Source: CAVUCH01 sp963763095 (lineage in GTDB: Bacteria; Acidobacteriota; Vicinamibacteria; Vicinamibacterales; JAENWD01). Taken from it: a DNA stretch of 64,000 bases. Of the stretch, positions 1-8,375 are shown in pieces. Position 1 is the stretch's first letter. Each line of letters starts with the position of its first letter. The stretch spans positions 25,690 to 89,689 of the forward strand of contig CAVXNR010000039.1 of the NCBI GenBank assembly GCA_963763095.1, written 5' to 3'. The notes under the pieces are model-generated. The model saw nothing but the letters and a program-made list of their open reading frames with translations. It made no database searches and was not told the origin of the DNA. A program made the position numbers and the translations under genes.

Positions 1-1234
1 CGTCGTCGCGCTGCAGCTCGGCCTGGCGGGCCTGATATTCGGCCTCGTTCTTCTGCCGCCACGCGTAGACCGCGAGTGGAATCGTGACCAGCACCGTGAG
101 TACGAGCAGCCCCGCGGCAAGACCGGTCAAGCGACGGCGCCAGTTCACGTTCAGCCGCAGATGGTCTCGCGCCCACTGCTCATCGAACACGTGCTCATAG
201 ACGGCGTTGCGCACCCGCAGCACGCCATCGCGCCTGCGGACAACCCCCGAGAGCTTCAGCCATGACGCGACCTGATCGAGCTCCTTGTCGGGCACTGCAT
301 CGCCGCGGCGGATGTTCCGGTAGGTCCGCAGGACAGCCTCCCGGTTGAACGCCTTCTTCGTCAGCATGTCGCGCACGAACTGAAGGTTGCTGTCGCTGTC
401 CGCCCCGCCACGGAGGAACAGATCGCGGATTCGCTGATCGACGGCGCCGGACGTCCACTCCGCTGGCGGCGACTCAGCCAGCGAGCGGACGGCGCGAAGT
501 GTGAGGTACGGGTGACCGGCCGTCCACCGGAGAACCGAGCCAATCAGCTCGCGGCCGAATGGCGCCGGCACCGAGAGATGTGTGGCTAGCGGCGAGGCCT
601 CGTCGAACGTGAAATCCGTCAGGTCGATTCTGTGCCCGATGTTGAACGGGGTGCGCGTGGTGTCCTTGATCAGATCGCCTGGGGTCGCAACGCCGATGAG
701 CACGAACGACAGTCGCTGGAGCGCCGGGTCCGCAGCGCGATTCTGGTACAGGAAGCGGATGGCCGCAAAGAAATCGTCGGTGAAATCAAGACGCAGGGTC
801 GTGTCGATCTCGTCGACGAAGACGACCAGCCGTTCCCTGCGTTGTTCGAGCGCCACCTCGCGCAGATAACGCGTGAATCGATGAGCGAACCCGTGATGGG
901 ATTGCGCATCCCACCACGCGGCCGCCGGCGTGCGCAGGACGAGCTGATCCTCCACGGCAGAGAGAAATCCCTTGTACCACTGCTCCGCCGTTGTCTGGGC
1001 CCCGAACTCGGTGAGGTCGATGACGACGGGCTGCTCGCCTTCGGCGAACAGCCGTTCAGCGGTTCGGATCATCAGGCTGGACTTGCCCATCTGCCGGGAG
1101 GTCAGGATGTAGGTGAAATCACCTGCGCGACAGTGGGCCAGCAGCTCATCATCCGCGCGGCGTTCGAGGTAGACTCCCCCGCCCGCCTGCACCGTGCCGC
1201 CCGCGACGAACGTGAAGGGTTCAGGCCGACTCAT
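1..1234 (-). CDS. AAA-like P-loop ATPase with C-terminal membrane helix (3' end beyond window)
   Basis: The frame opens at ATG 1234 and runs off the left edge without a stop, leaving 411 visible residues. It is an AAA-like (PF14516/AAA_35 type) ATPase: P-loop SRQMGKSS at residues 46-53, Walker B VVFVDEID at 137-144 and the GHPYL motif at 240-244. A winged-helix-like stretch (about 285-350) follows, then one transmembrane helix (about 369-391) and a Gln/Glu-rich helix at the edge. The ATPase core is clearly paralogous to the TIR protein encoded just upstream. The start overlaps that gene's stop by 14 bases, so the two are probably translationally coupled. Family members often carry WD40 or similar repeats after the membrane helix, but what follows here is not visible. 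A signalling or defence role is inference. Confidence 0.8.
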   Translation of the reverse strand, partial: MSRPEPFTFVAGGTVQAGGGVYLERRADDELLAHCRAGDFTYILTSRQMGKSSLMIRTAERLFAEGEQPVVIDLTEFGAQTTAEQWYKGFLSAVEDQLVLRTPAAAWWDAQSHHGFAHRFTRYLREVALEQRRERLVVFVDEIDTTLRLDFTDDFFAAIRFLYQNRAADPALQRLSFVLIGVATPGDLIKDTTRTPFNIGHRIDLTDFTFDEASPLATHLSVPAPFGRELIGSVLRWTAGHPYLTLRAVRSLAESPPAEWTSGAVDQRIRDLFLRGGADSDSNLQFVRDMLTKKAFNREAVLRTYRNIRRGDAVPDKELDQVASWLKLSGVVRRRDGVLRVRNAVYEHVFDEQWARDHLRLNVNWRRRLTGLAAGLLVLTVLVTIPLAVYAWRQKNEAEYQARQAELQRDD

Positions 1235-2765
1235 GGAGGCGCTCACGGAAATACCGCGCGTACAGGTCACAGCGCGGCACCACGTTCTTTCCCTCGCGCC
1301 GCACGAGGCCGGCCGCCTGGAGCCGGTGGATGAGCAGCTCGTCCCCACCGCTGCGCCCCTCGACCGCCTGGCGAAGGGCTGAAATGAGCTCGGGCCTGCC
1401 CTGAAGCCGCAGCAGGTAGTACCGCAGGTGATCTCCGAAGGGCCCATTGTCTTCGGTGGCCTGCACGAAGAGCTCCTCGATCCCGTATGCGGGCGTGCTG
1501 CTCGCCACGACGTACAGCGCTTTGCGTGTCAGGTACGGATGCCCGCGGATCAGCGTGTACAGCCGCTGGATGTCGGCATCTCGAAGCGGCCGTGGGTGCA
1601 CGGCGTTCAGGCGGGCGACCTGCTCCGGCGAAAAATCCTCGAGCGGAAGGACCACCCCGACATTGAAAGGTGATTCGTGCGATCGGTCGATGAAGAACTG
1701 CGGCTCCGTGGAGGTGGACAGAATGATGTCCAGCTTCTTCCAGCTGCGCCGCACCGGATGCGCCCGGAGGCCGTGCCAACTGCGAAGCATTGCGAAGAAG
1801 TCAGCGGAGAACGCTGCGCGAAAGATGGAGTCGGTTTCGTCGATCGCGACGACACAGGGGGCGTCGAGCGGCTCGAGCACGTGCCTCTCCATGTAACGCG
1901 TGCAGTTCTGCGGGTTCGAAAACCCTGAATCCCAGAGCTCGCCGACCGTGTCAGGCAGGTCGAGTTGTTCTGCGATCGCCGAGGCAAACTGGCGGAAGAA
2001 GATGTCGGCGTCAGCCTTCGATTTCTCGTCGACCAACTGGAAGTCGAGCAACGCCACCTTTTTGCCTACGTCCAGGCCAGCCTTGATCGTCCGCATCAGG
2101 AGCGAACTCTTCCCCATCTGACGCGGTCCCTTGATTGTGAGCGTCTGGCCCGGCTGACGGGCTACGGCGAGTGCCGTGGCATCGCTGGGCCGCGGCAGGT
2201 ACCACGGATCGTCGATATCGAGCGTCCCTCCGGGTACCGGCAGCGGGGCGGCGTACGGCGGGGGAAGATCGGCCGCCTTTACCTGAACTATCGGCCCGAT
2301 ATGCGAATCGCCGGGCGGGGCGCCGGTTATCGCGTCGAGCAGTTCGCCGAGTAAGCGATCCGTGTCTTCGGGCTGGCGCCAGCTCGCATACTGGATGCCG
2401 TCCAGGTACGCATTCAGGGGATACGGCAGCGGCCCGTCGAACGCAATGCGCACCGGCAGAATGCGCGGCCTCGAGGTGGTTGCCGCATGGTGGCGAGCGA
2501 GTTCTATCTCGCCCCGCACCATCTCGCTCCGGCTCGACTCGGCCGTGAGAAAGACAATCAGGTAATCGGATTGGCGAACTTGCGATTCGATCTCGCGAGC
2601 CCACGCTTGCCCAACAGTCAACCGCTGATCGATGAAGACCTCGTGGCCAGCATTCGACAGACCCGCAAGGATGTCAGCCGCAAGGCTCTGGTCCGGCTGG
2701 GCGTGGCGCTTGTAACTGAGGAACACGCGCGCAGTGCGGAGTTCCACACCGTCCTTGCGTTCCAT
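1221..2765 (-). CDS. TIR domain - AAA-like ATPase fusion protein
   Basis: The 514-residue protein starts at ATG 2765, preceded by AGGGG five bases upstream; an upstream start at 2792 is possible but lacks a ribosome site. A bacterial TIR domain spans about residues 12-115, with VFLSYKR at 14-20, a GQAWAREIE segment, and glutamates at 81 and 86 in SEMVRGEIE, where TIR NADases carry the catalytic Glu. After a proline-rich linker comes an AAA-like P-loop domain: GPRQMGKSS at 213-221, Walker B VVAIDETD at 305-312 and GHPYL at 408-412. A winged-helix-like C-terminus follows. TIR domains make protein contacts or hydrolyse NAD; STAND-type ATPases act as sensors. The tandem with a paralogous membrane ATPase suggests a two-component sensor/effector module, possibly antiphage; function is not proven by sequence. 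Confidence 0.85.
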   Translation of the reverse strand: MERKDGVELRTARVFLSYKRHAQPDQSLAADILAGLSNAGHEVFIDQRLTVGQAWAREIESQVRQSDYLIVFLTAESSRSEMVRGEIELARHHAATTSRPRILPVRIAFDGPLPYPLNAYLDGIQYASWRQPEDTDRLLGELLDAITGAPPGDSHIGPIVQVKAADLPPPYAAPLPVPGGTLDIDDPWYLPRPSDATALAVARQPGQTLTIKGPRQMGKSSLLMRTIKAGLDVGKKVALLDFQLVDEKSKADADIFFRQFASAIAEQLDLPDTVGELWDSGFSNPQNCTRYMERHVLEPLDAPCVVAIDETDSIFRAAFSADFFAMLRSWHGLRAHPVRRSWKKLDIILSTSTEPQFFIDRSHESPFNVGVVLPLEDFSPEQVARLNAVHPRPLRDADIQRLYTLIRGHPYLTRKALYVVASSTPAYGIEELFVQATEDNGPFGDHLRYYLLRLQGRPELISALRQAVEGRSGGDELLIHRLQAAGLVRREGKNVVPRCDLYARYFRERLHESA

Positions 2766-2907
2766 GAGGACCCCTGACCGGTTCGCGCGCAACGCGGGTC
2801 GCGGCTGAGCTCGACGAGGCGATGGTGTAACCGCTGCAGCCTAACAGATCGGCGCACCGTCGAGCCCGCGAATCAGCCGTGCTGCCGATCGAGCGGAGGT
2901 GGGGCTT

Positions 2908-3120
2908 TTAGCGCAGTTTCAGGTGCCGTGACCGCTCCACCATCTCCGCTCGCGCCAGATCGCTTTCATCCGCCGGATCGAGCGCCACGAACCACCAGCC
3001 CGCCATCAGGTATTCATCCCGCGCGGCGTGCCAGTGCGTCAGCGGGACGACATCCCAGCGCCAGCGGCCTTCAACGTACCGGCAGATCAGCACACGGAGG
3101 ACCGGACGAGGCGTATCCAT
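2908..3120 (-). CDS. Small hypothetical protein (70 aa)
   Basis: I do not recognise this protein. It starts at ATG 3120, one base after the TGA (3124-3122) of the preceding gene, so the pair is surely co-transcribed and probably coupled. The product is rich in Trp, Arg and acidic residues (RYVEGRWRW, AGWWFVALD) with no signal peptide or membrane segment. It could be the C-terminal half of a function shared with the upstream zinc-ribbon-like protein. A longer frame opening upstream would overlap the neighbour entirely and is unlikely. The downstream end lies about 140 bases from the TIR gene start on the same strand, so a link to the TIR/AAA pair is possible but unsupported. Confidence 0.5.
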   Translation of the reverse strand: MDTPRPVLRVLICRYVEGRWRWDVVPLTHWHAARDEYLMAGWWFVALDPADESDLARAEMVERSRHLKLR

Positions 3121-3121
3121 G

Positions 3122-3454
3122 TCACCCCGGCCCGTTGTACAGCCAGTGCCATAGGGCTCTGAGATAGCCACCCTCGTACGCCATGAACGCGAACTCGCCG
3201 TCGTCCGTGGTGATGGGCAGCACGTGACAGAGCCACGCCCCGGCACCGACGAGGGTGTTGCAGCGGTCGTTCACACACATTCGCAAAGGCAGCCCCATGT
3301 AAATGCATCGCAGCCAGCCGGCGCCGCACTGAGGACACCCGCCCGCGTCGGCCCGTGTGATCCGGTGAAGAAGGCCCCCCCTGTCCCGTACCACGAGCTG
3401 ATCGTTCCAGCGATCCCCATGCAATTTCGGCTCGGGCTCCACGCGTCCGTACAC
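3122..3454 (-). CDS. Small hypothetical protein with paired Cys motifs (110 aa)
   Basis: The frame starts at GTG 3454, with an in-frame stop shortly upstream and no obvious ribosome site. No family is recognised. Residues about 40-67 contain CPQCG, a further Cys and then CVNDRC, a spacing compatible with a zinc-ribbon or treble-clef metal site. The rest is aromatic-rich (ALWHWLYNG near the end). It is followed after one base by the 70-residue gene, giving a two-gene unit. The protein is presumably cytoplasmic. Base composition around this unit is slightly lower in GC than the flanking housekeeping genes, which would fit accessory DNA, but this is only an impression. Confidence 0.5.
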   Translation of the reverse strand: MYGRVEPEPKLHGDRWNDQLVVRDRGGLLHRITRADAGGCPQCGAGWLRCIYMGLPLRMCVNDRCNTLVGAGAWLCHVLPITTDDGEFAFMAYEGGYLRALWHWLYNGPG

Positions 3455-3864
3455 AGCAAGCGTCGTGCCTCATCAGTTCACCAGACGCGACTCGAATTGG
3501 CGCGCCTGTCCCGCACAGGGACAAGCTTGTTCTGCGGTACCCGACTGCAGACCGTCGAGCCGAAGCGTTGAACTGAGTGGACGGCGAGCGTGCCAAGAAT
3601 TACCTCTCGACGCCGAACAGCGAGACTAAAGTCGTCGCACTCGCGAGCTTCTGCGGTCGCGCGTGAGGCGTCAGCCCGGAAGTGCGGCGAGATCTGAGAC
3701 TCGGCAAATACGAACCAGCCGGCGGGATTGTTGCACGAGACTGCACGGCAGCACCCAATCAGAGCAGCTTCCGCCCTCTTCATCGCCGCCGGGGCGCCGG
3801 GCGCATCACGGACGACTCGGCCTTTCTGAAGCTAAAGACTGCCGATCCCAACTTGAATGTGCGC
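3455..3864. other. Gene-free stretch
   Basis: No convincing gene is seen in these 410 bases. A 101-codon minus-strand frame (3478-3783) exists but has no ribosome site, a composition unlike its neighbours and no recognisable motif. There is a short palindrome GTCCCGCACAGGGAC near 3508. GC content is visibly lower than in the flanking genes. It may hold the promoter of the two small genes transcribed leftward. Confidence 0.4.
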
Positions 3865-4266
3865 TCATAGGCGAGGACGACCGAAAAACAGAACGTATCC
3901 GTCCGCGTCCTTGAGCTCGAATCCACGCAAACCATCATCGTCGTCCTTGAGTGGTCGAGAAAACTCGACATTGCGCGACGAGAATTCCGCTGCCAACGCG
4001 TCCGGATCGGGGACATGGAGGTAAGCGTCCCAGCGGGCGATGCCCTTCTTGACGTCTCGCGTGTAGTTCGGCACTGGATCGACGCCGACGTCCTTGAACA
4101 TGATCATCGCAGCGCCGCGCTGGACGATGCCGAAGAAGATGTCGTCAGGTTCGGGCCCTTGAAACGTGATGTCGAACCCGAGACGATCGCGATAGAACGA
4201 CAGCGCGGCTGGGACACTCTTGACGATGAAGAACGGCGCGATGCCGGTGATGTCTGGTGTGGTCAT
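3865..4266 (-). CDS. VOC-family (glyoxalase/bleomycin-resistance-like) protein
   Basis: The 133-residue protein begins at ATG 4266, with GGAG six bases upstream; a TTG four codons earlier is less likely. It has the vicinal-oxygen-chelate fold pattern: an N-terminal strand (IAPFFIVKSVPAALSFY), the RDRLGFDI turn, a middle strand with FFGIVQRG, and the C-terminal GFELKDADGYVLFFGRP strand typical of a single VOC domain pair. Such proteins are metal-dependent dioxygenases, isomerases or drug-binding proteins, and substrate cannot be assigned. The clearest metal ligand visible is the C-terminal Glu of FELKDADGY. It stands alone between a gene-free region and a transposase remnant. It is likely cytoplasmic. 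Confidence 0.75.
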   Translation of the reverse strand: MTTPDITGIAPFFIVKSVPAALSFYRDRLGFDITFQGPEPDDIFFGIVQRGAAMIMFKDVGVDPVPNYTRDVKKGIARWDAYLHVPDPDALAAEFSSRNVEFSRPLKDDDDGLRGFELKDADGYVLFFGRPRL

Positions 4267-4352
4267 GTGAGTCTCCAACCGCCCGTTGTTCCCGACCCTT
4301 CACGCTGAAGCAGGGATCGACACGATCGATCACTGGTACTACACTCTCGCGC

Positions 4353-4490
4353 ATGGCGATGGGTAAACGACGGCGGCGTCAGAAGCAGGGTCGGCGTGGG
4401 GTCGCGACTCAAGATTTGCCACGCACCGCCGCGGACCCTTCTACACGCGGCTGAATCAGATTCTGGACAACGTGCCGGACGCGCAGGCCC
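4353..4490 (+). pseudogene. Transposase N-terminal remnant (IS1182/IS5-like), frameshifted
   Basis: From ATG 4353 the frame encodes MAMGKRRRRQKQ and VATQDLPRTAA, which resembles the N-terminus of DUF772-type transposases. It stops early. In the next frame the DNA continues the same alignment with PFYTRLNQILD (about 4432-4470), so a single-base shift separates two parts of one ancestral gene. Nothing recognisable of the catalytic core follows before the tRNA genes. This is a decayed insertion-sequence fragment of at most about 140 bases; no terminal repeats were found. The identification rests on recalled family resemblance of a short segment and is moderate. Confidence 0.5.
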
Positions 4491-4660
4491 CGCCCCGCGC
4501 ACCCACCCGCGGGCAACCCCGACGCGCGCGCCGGGCCGATGTCCCGGGCACTCAGCTCGAAGCCGCGGCCGCAACCGCCAATGAGCTATGGATACGCTAT
4601 AGCCGGGCCGATCTTCGCCACACGCGCTGCGGGTAACAGCGTTTTTGTTCAGTGAGAAGT

Positions 4661-4734
<74 letters not shown>

Positions 4735-4827
4735 GGTCGGAACGTGGGGTGGGCGAGCATGAGGACCCGCCTTCACGGCGGAGCCGCTACGGCGTGGCAA
4801 CCTTCGCCGCAGCTGACGGGCGAAGGT

Positions 4828-4902
4828 TGGAGCGGGAAACGGGATTCGAACCCGCGACTTCGACCTTGGCAAGGTCGCACTCTACCACTGAGTTATTCCC
4901 GC
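4828..4902 (-). tRNA. tRNA-Gly (GCC)
   Basis: The minus strand gives a 75-base cloverleaf: acceptor GCGGGAA pairing with TTCCCGC, D-arm CTCAGTGGTAGAG, anticodon stem-loop CTTGCCAAG with GCC, T-arm GGGTTCGAATCCC, discriminator U and encoded CCA. It is followed on the same strand by tRNA-Cys. Confidence 0.97.
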
Positions 4903-5120
4903 CCGCGTCGTGATCCGCGACCTCGGAATGTACCATACGGCCGCCCCGACGGGCAAGGCAGCACGACGCGGCGGCGGCAGGCTGCGCACTGCTGCGTGCA
5001 GGGGTCTAGCAGGGCTAAAGCCCTGCCCCACATGACTTTTTCCGGCTCGCTGTCCGAGCCTGACAGCGCCTGCAGCCTGTAGCCTGTAGCCTGCAGCCTA
5101 TAGCCTGGGGCCACGCCCCC
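4903..5120. repeat. Intergenic repeat block: GGGGCAGGG palindrome plus GCCTGTAGCCTGCA arm
   Basis: Bases 5010-5034 hold one copy of the dispersed palindrome GCAGGGCTAAAGCCCTGCC followed by CCACATG. Bases about 5065-5110 hold a run of degenerate GCCTGYAGCCTG units. Both families recur between genes throughout the window (see the other repeat entries). No gene is seen here; the galT gene ends just to the right. Confidence 0.8.
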
Positions 5121-6125
5121 TCACCCAGGCTCAGCCTCGCGCAGCACCTGAGCCGCTTCCTCGGGCGAGGTGGGATTGATATAAAACCCGGTCCCCCACT
5201 CGAACCCGGCGACCTTCGTCAGCTTGGGCATGATCTCGAGGTGCCAGTGGTACACCGGCTCCAGACCGGGCGTGCCGAACGGCGCGCTGTGGATGATCAG
5301 GTTGTACGGCGGCGACAACAGCGCCCGGTTCATGCGCTGCAGTGTCTCCTTCAGCATCCGTGCGAGGCTTTCGTACTCGTGCCGCGCGGCGTCCTCGAAC
5401 GCGGACCCGTGGCGCTTCGGCAGCAGCCACGTCTCGAACGCGAAGCGCGGGGCGTACGGAGACACCGCCAGGAACTCGGCATTCTCCGAGATGACGCGCG
5501 TCCTCGAGTCCTGCTCCTGCCGGACGATGTCGCAGAAGACGCAGCGGTCCTTCAGATCGAAGTGAGCGCGCGCACCGTCGACTTCGTCGCGCATGGTCCG
5601 CGGGACAATCGGCAGCGCGATCAGCTGCGAGTGCGGGTGCTCGAGGGAGGCGCCGGCCGCAATCCCGTGGTTCTTGAAGATCAGGATCGACTTGAAGCGC
5701 GTGTCCTGCTTCAGGTCGAGGACGCGCTCGCGGAACGCCCACAACACGCGCTCGATGGCGACAACCGGCAGCGTGGCCAGCGACTGGCCGTGCTCGGGCG
5801 TTTCGATGATGACCTCGTGCGCGCCGACGCCGCTCATCTTGTCGAACAGGCCCTCCCCCTGACGGTCGAGCGTACCCTCCACCTCCAGCGCCGGGAACTT
5901 GTTCGGGACGACCCGGACGTCCCAGCCCGGACCGTTAGCGCCCCCGCCACGCCGGTAGCACAGCACCTCGCGCGGCGTGTACGGCTCGTTGCCCTCGCAG
6001 AACGGGCAGAACACCGCCGGCTCGAACGGCCGGTTCTCGAGACGGAAGTCGCTCGGGCGCTTGCGGCGCTCCGTGGAGATGATTACCCAGCGGCCGGTGA
6101 CCGGATCCTTCCGCAGCTCAGGCAT
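5121..6125 (-). CDS. galT: Galactose-1-phosphate uridylyltransferase
   Basis: The 334-residue enzyme transfers UMP between UDP-glucose and galactose-1-phosphate in the Leloir pathway. The length is typical. The active-site nucleophile motif HPHSQ is at residues 163-167 with preceding Glu162, and the second HIT-like half has VYHWHLEIMPK at 291-301. Cys40/Cys43 (CPFC) and Cys195/Cys198 (CVFC) are probable metal ligands. The N-terminus PELRKDPVTGRWVIIS is diagnostic. It is transcribed away from yraN, with which it shares the 161-base divergent region 6126-6286. No other galactose genes are adjacent; in many bacteria this enzyme also serves sugar-nucleotide supply for polysaccharides. Confidence 0.95.
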   Translation of the reverse strand: MPELRKDPVTGRWVIISTERRKRPSDFRLENRPFEPAVFCPFCEGNEPYTPREVLCYRRGGGANGPGWDVRVVPNKFPALEVEGTLDRQGEGLFDKMSGVGAHEVIIETPEHGQSLATLPVVAIERVLWAFRERVLDLKQDTRFKSILIFKNHGIAAGASLEHPHSQLIALPIVPRTMRDEVDGARAHFDLKDRCVFCDIVRQEQDSRTRVISENAEFLAVSPYAPRFAFETWLLPKRHGSAFEDAARHEYESLARMLKETLQRMNRALLSPPYNLIIHSAPFGTPGLEPVYHWHLEIMPKLTKVAGFEWGTGFYINPTSPEEAAQVLREAEPG

Positions 6126-6286
6126 GCGGCCCCCGGAAGGAGGGCTCGCACACGGGCGGCTGGCGATGGGCGTCGGACGGGAAATCCATTGGGCTTCGCT
6201 CTACCTCTATCGGCAACACGCGCGCTGTTTTGCCGGCACGCGCGGCCTCGCCCCCTCGCGGCGCAGCACTTGCTCAGCCACGGCGC

Positions 6287-6661
6287 ATGGCGATCTCGCA
6301 GCACTGCGCGCTGGGAAAATCCGGGGAAGATCTCGCCTGCGACGAACTGCTTCGCCGCGGGTATGCAATTGTTGATCGCCGCTACCGCACGCGAGCTGGC
6401 GAAATCGACGTCATCGCCCGCGACGGGACGGCGCTCGTCTTCGTCGAGGTCAAGACCCGCCGCTCGACCCGCTGCGGCAACCCGGTGGATGCCGTCACAC
6501 CCCGCAAGCGGCGGCAGATCGTCCTCATGGCGTCCGACTACCTCGCCCGCCGCCGCCCGCGGGCCGGCTCCTGCCGGTTCGATGTCGTCGCCGTGTCCAT
6601 CGATAGTGACGGACTTGCGGCCATCACCGTGATCCCCGGGGCGTTCATGGCGGATGAGTGA
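6287..6661 (+). CDS. yraN: YraN/UPF0102 family nuclease-like protein
   Basis: From ATG 6287 the protein has 124 residues, the normal size for the family. It begins HCALGKSGEDLACDELLRRGY and contains the restriction-endonuclease-like core GEIDVIARDG followed by FVEVKTR, giving the D...ExK catalytic pattern. UPF0102 members resemble Holliday-junction or repair nucleases, but the cellular substrate is not established. A longer upstream frame (from 6230) is possible, but the family N-terminus matches the later start. It stands alone, divergent from galT and followed by repeat DNA. Confidence 0.85.
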   Translation: MAISQHCALGKSGEDLACDELLRRGYAIVDRRYRTRAGEIDVIARDGTALVFVEVKTRRSTRCGNPVDAVTPRKRRQIVLMASDYLARRRPRAGSCRFDVVAVSIDSDGLAAITVIPGAFMADE

Positions 6662-6918
6662 CGGTTGGCTTCGGGCTTCGGGCTCCAGGCTCCGGGCTCC
6701 AGGCTCCGGGGCTTCTCCGGGACGGCCCCTAGGCGCCGGCGTCCGCCGGAACTGAAGTTCCGGCTCCACATCCTTGCCTACTGTCTCCCGCCTACTGCCT
6801 CCCGCCTACTGCCCACCGCCACGCGAGTCTTGCAGGGCTGAAGCCCTGCCCCACATCGCCTGGAGCCTGAAGGCTGGAGCCCGAAGGGCCTGGAGCCTGC
6901 AGCCTGTAGCCTGCAGCC
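6662..6918. repeat. Composite repeat block (three families)
   Basis: Bases about 6664-6718 are tandem degenerate GGCTCCAGGCTCCGG units. Bases about 6741-6773 contain the GCCGGAACTGAAGTTCCGGC palindrome followed by TCCACATC. Bases 6774-6820 are CTACTGCCTCCCGC repeats. Bases 6831-6856 hold the GCAGGGCTGAAGCCCTGC palindrome, and 6857-6918 the GCCTGCAGCCTGTAGCC run. No coding potential is convincing. Confidence 0.8.
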
Positions 6919-8265
6919 TCAGCCCCGCGCCACCCCCCGCTTCCGCTCCACGTCCGTGAACGCCGCGTCGAGGATCCCGATCGCCGTATCGGCCTGGGCC
7001 CGCGTGAGGACCAGCGGCGGCGAAATCCGGATCGTGTTCTTGCCGGCGCCCAGGGTGAGCAGCCCCTTGTAGAAGGCCGCGTCGACCACCTCGTCGCGTT
7101 CCTCGATCGCACGCTCTTTCGTGGTACGGTCGCGGACGCACTCGATCCCGATCATCAGGCCCTTGCCGCGCACGTCACCGATCAGCGCGTGCCGGTCCAT
7201 CAGGCCGCGCAACCCCTCGAGCATGTAGGCGCCGACATCCGCCGCGTTCCGCATCAGCTCGCGCTTCAGCAGATCGATCGTGGCAATCGCGGCGGCGCAC
7301 GACACCGGGTTCCCGCCGAACGTGCTCGCGTGCGCGCCCGGCGGCCACGACATCACCTCCGCGCGCGCAACCGAGACGCCGAGCGGCATGCCCGACGCAA
7401 TCCCCTTCGCACACGCGACGATGTCCGGCTGCACGCCATAGTGCTCGATCGCGAACATCTTCCCCGTGCGGCCCATCCCGGACTGCACTTCGTCGGCCAC
7501 GAGCAGCATGCCGTGCGTGGTCGCCAGCGCACGCAGCCGCTCGTGAAAAACAGCCGGGGGCACCACGTACCCGCCTTCACCCTGGATCGGCTCGACCACG
7601 ATGGCGGCGACTTCATCCGGCGACACGAGGTGGACGAGGATCTGCTGCTCGATCACATCCACGCACTCCCCGCAGCACGTCTCCGGACGCCGGTTCACCG
7701 GACACCGGTAGCAGTTCGCGTATGGCGCGTGGTACACGCCCGGCACCATCGGGCCGAAGCCCTTCCGCTGGAGCCCCTTGCTCGAGGTCAGCGACAGCGA
7801 CCCCATCGTGCGGCCATGAAAGGAGCCCAGAAACGCGATGACGTTGTGCCGCTTCGTGTACCACTTCGCGAGCTTCACCGAGGCCTCGACGGCCTCCGTC
7901 CCCGAGTTGCCGAAGAACGACCGCACGGGGCCATCCATCGGCGCAATCGACGACATCTCCTCTGCCAGCCGCACCTGCGGTTCGTAGTAGAAGTCGGTGC
8001 CCGACATGTGAAGGAACCGCTGCGCCTGATCCACGATGGCCTTCACCACCTCGGGATGCGAGTACCCGGTCGCATTGACGGCGATCCCGGCGGCACAGTC
8101 GAGAAACCGGTTGCCGTCCACGTCTTCCACGACCGCGCCCTGCCCACCCGCCATGACGAGCGGATACCCGCGCGTGTAGGACGGCGACACGTGCCGCGCA
8201 TCGCGCGCCATCAAATCAGCGGCGCGCGGGCCGGGCAGCGGGGTCTTGATGTCGGGGGCGGTCAT
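6919..8265 (-). CDS. Class III pyridoxal-phosphate aminotransferase (GABA/ornithine type)
   Basis: The 448-residue enzyme is a fold-type I aminotransferase of the acetylornithine/GABA/ornithine family. The cofactor Lys287 lies in ACAKGIASGMPLG, Asp258 in VADEVQSGMGRTG, and NSGTEAVEAS at 120-129 binds phosphate. A cysteine-rich insert (NCYRCP at about 184, then CCGEC at 197-201) is typical of the broad-specificity GabT-like subfamily common in thermophiles and soil bacteria. Transamination of an omega-amino group to 2-oxoglutarate is expected; the substrate cannot be chosen between GABA, ornithine and similar compounds from sequence. It is flanked by repeat blocks and not in an operon with cysS, whose end is 110 bases upstream. 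Confidence 0.85.
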   Translation of the reverse strand: MTAPDIKTPLPGPRAADLMARDARHVSPSYTRGYPLVMAGGQGAVVEDVDGNRFLDCAAGIAVNATGYSHPEVVKAIVDQAQRFLHMSGTDFYYEPQVRLAEEMSSIAPMDGPVRSFFGNSGTEAVEASVKLAKWYTKRHNVIAFLGSFHGRTMGSLSLTSSKGLQRKGFGPMVPGVYHAPYANCYRCPVNRRPETCCGECVDVIEQQILVHLVSPDEVAAIVVEPIQGEGGYVVPPAVFHERLRALATTHGMLLVADEVQSGMGRTGKMFAIEHYGVQPDIVACAKGIASGMPLGVSVARAEVMSWPPGAHASTFGGNPVSCAAAIATIDLLKRELMRNAADVGAYMLEGLRGLMDRHALIGDVRGKGLMIGIECVRDRTTKERAIEERDEVVDAAFYKGLLTLGAGKNTIRISPPLVLTRAQADTAIGILDAAFTDVERKRGVARG

Positions 8266-8278
8266 TCGTGATCCTTCT

Positions 8279-8372
8279 CAGGCTACAGGCTGCAGGCTAC
8301 GGGCTGCAGGCCCGGTCAGGCCAGAGGCCCGACAATGGCTGCAGCCTGCAACCTGCAGCCCGCAGCCTTCCA
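8279..8372. repeat. Dispersed inverted GGCTGCAGG repeat
   Basis: A left arm of CAGGCTACAGGCTGCAGGCTAC-type units is followed by a core with GGTCAGGCCAGAGGCC and a right arm of GCCTGCAACCTGCAGCCCGC-type units, so the block can fold into an imperfect hairpin. The same architecture recurs at about 23780, 27362, 30120, 34824, 38480 and 41008. Confidence 0.75.
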
Positions 8373-8375
8373 ACA

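Noticed and set aside
3478..3783. A 101-codon minus-strand frame in the low-GC gap
   Set aside because: No ribosome site, no motif, and lower third-position GC than its neighbours.
5241..6632. A 463-codon plus-strand frame opposite galT running into yraN
   Set aside because: galT is certain on the minus strand, and the frame overlaps yraN in a different phase.
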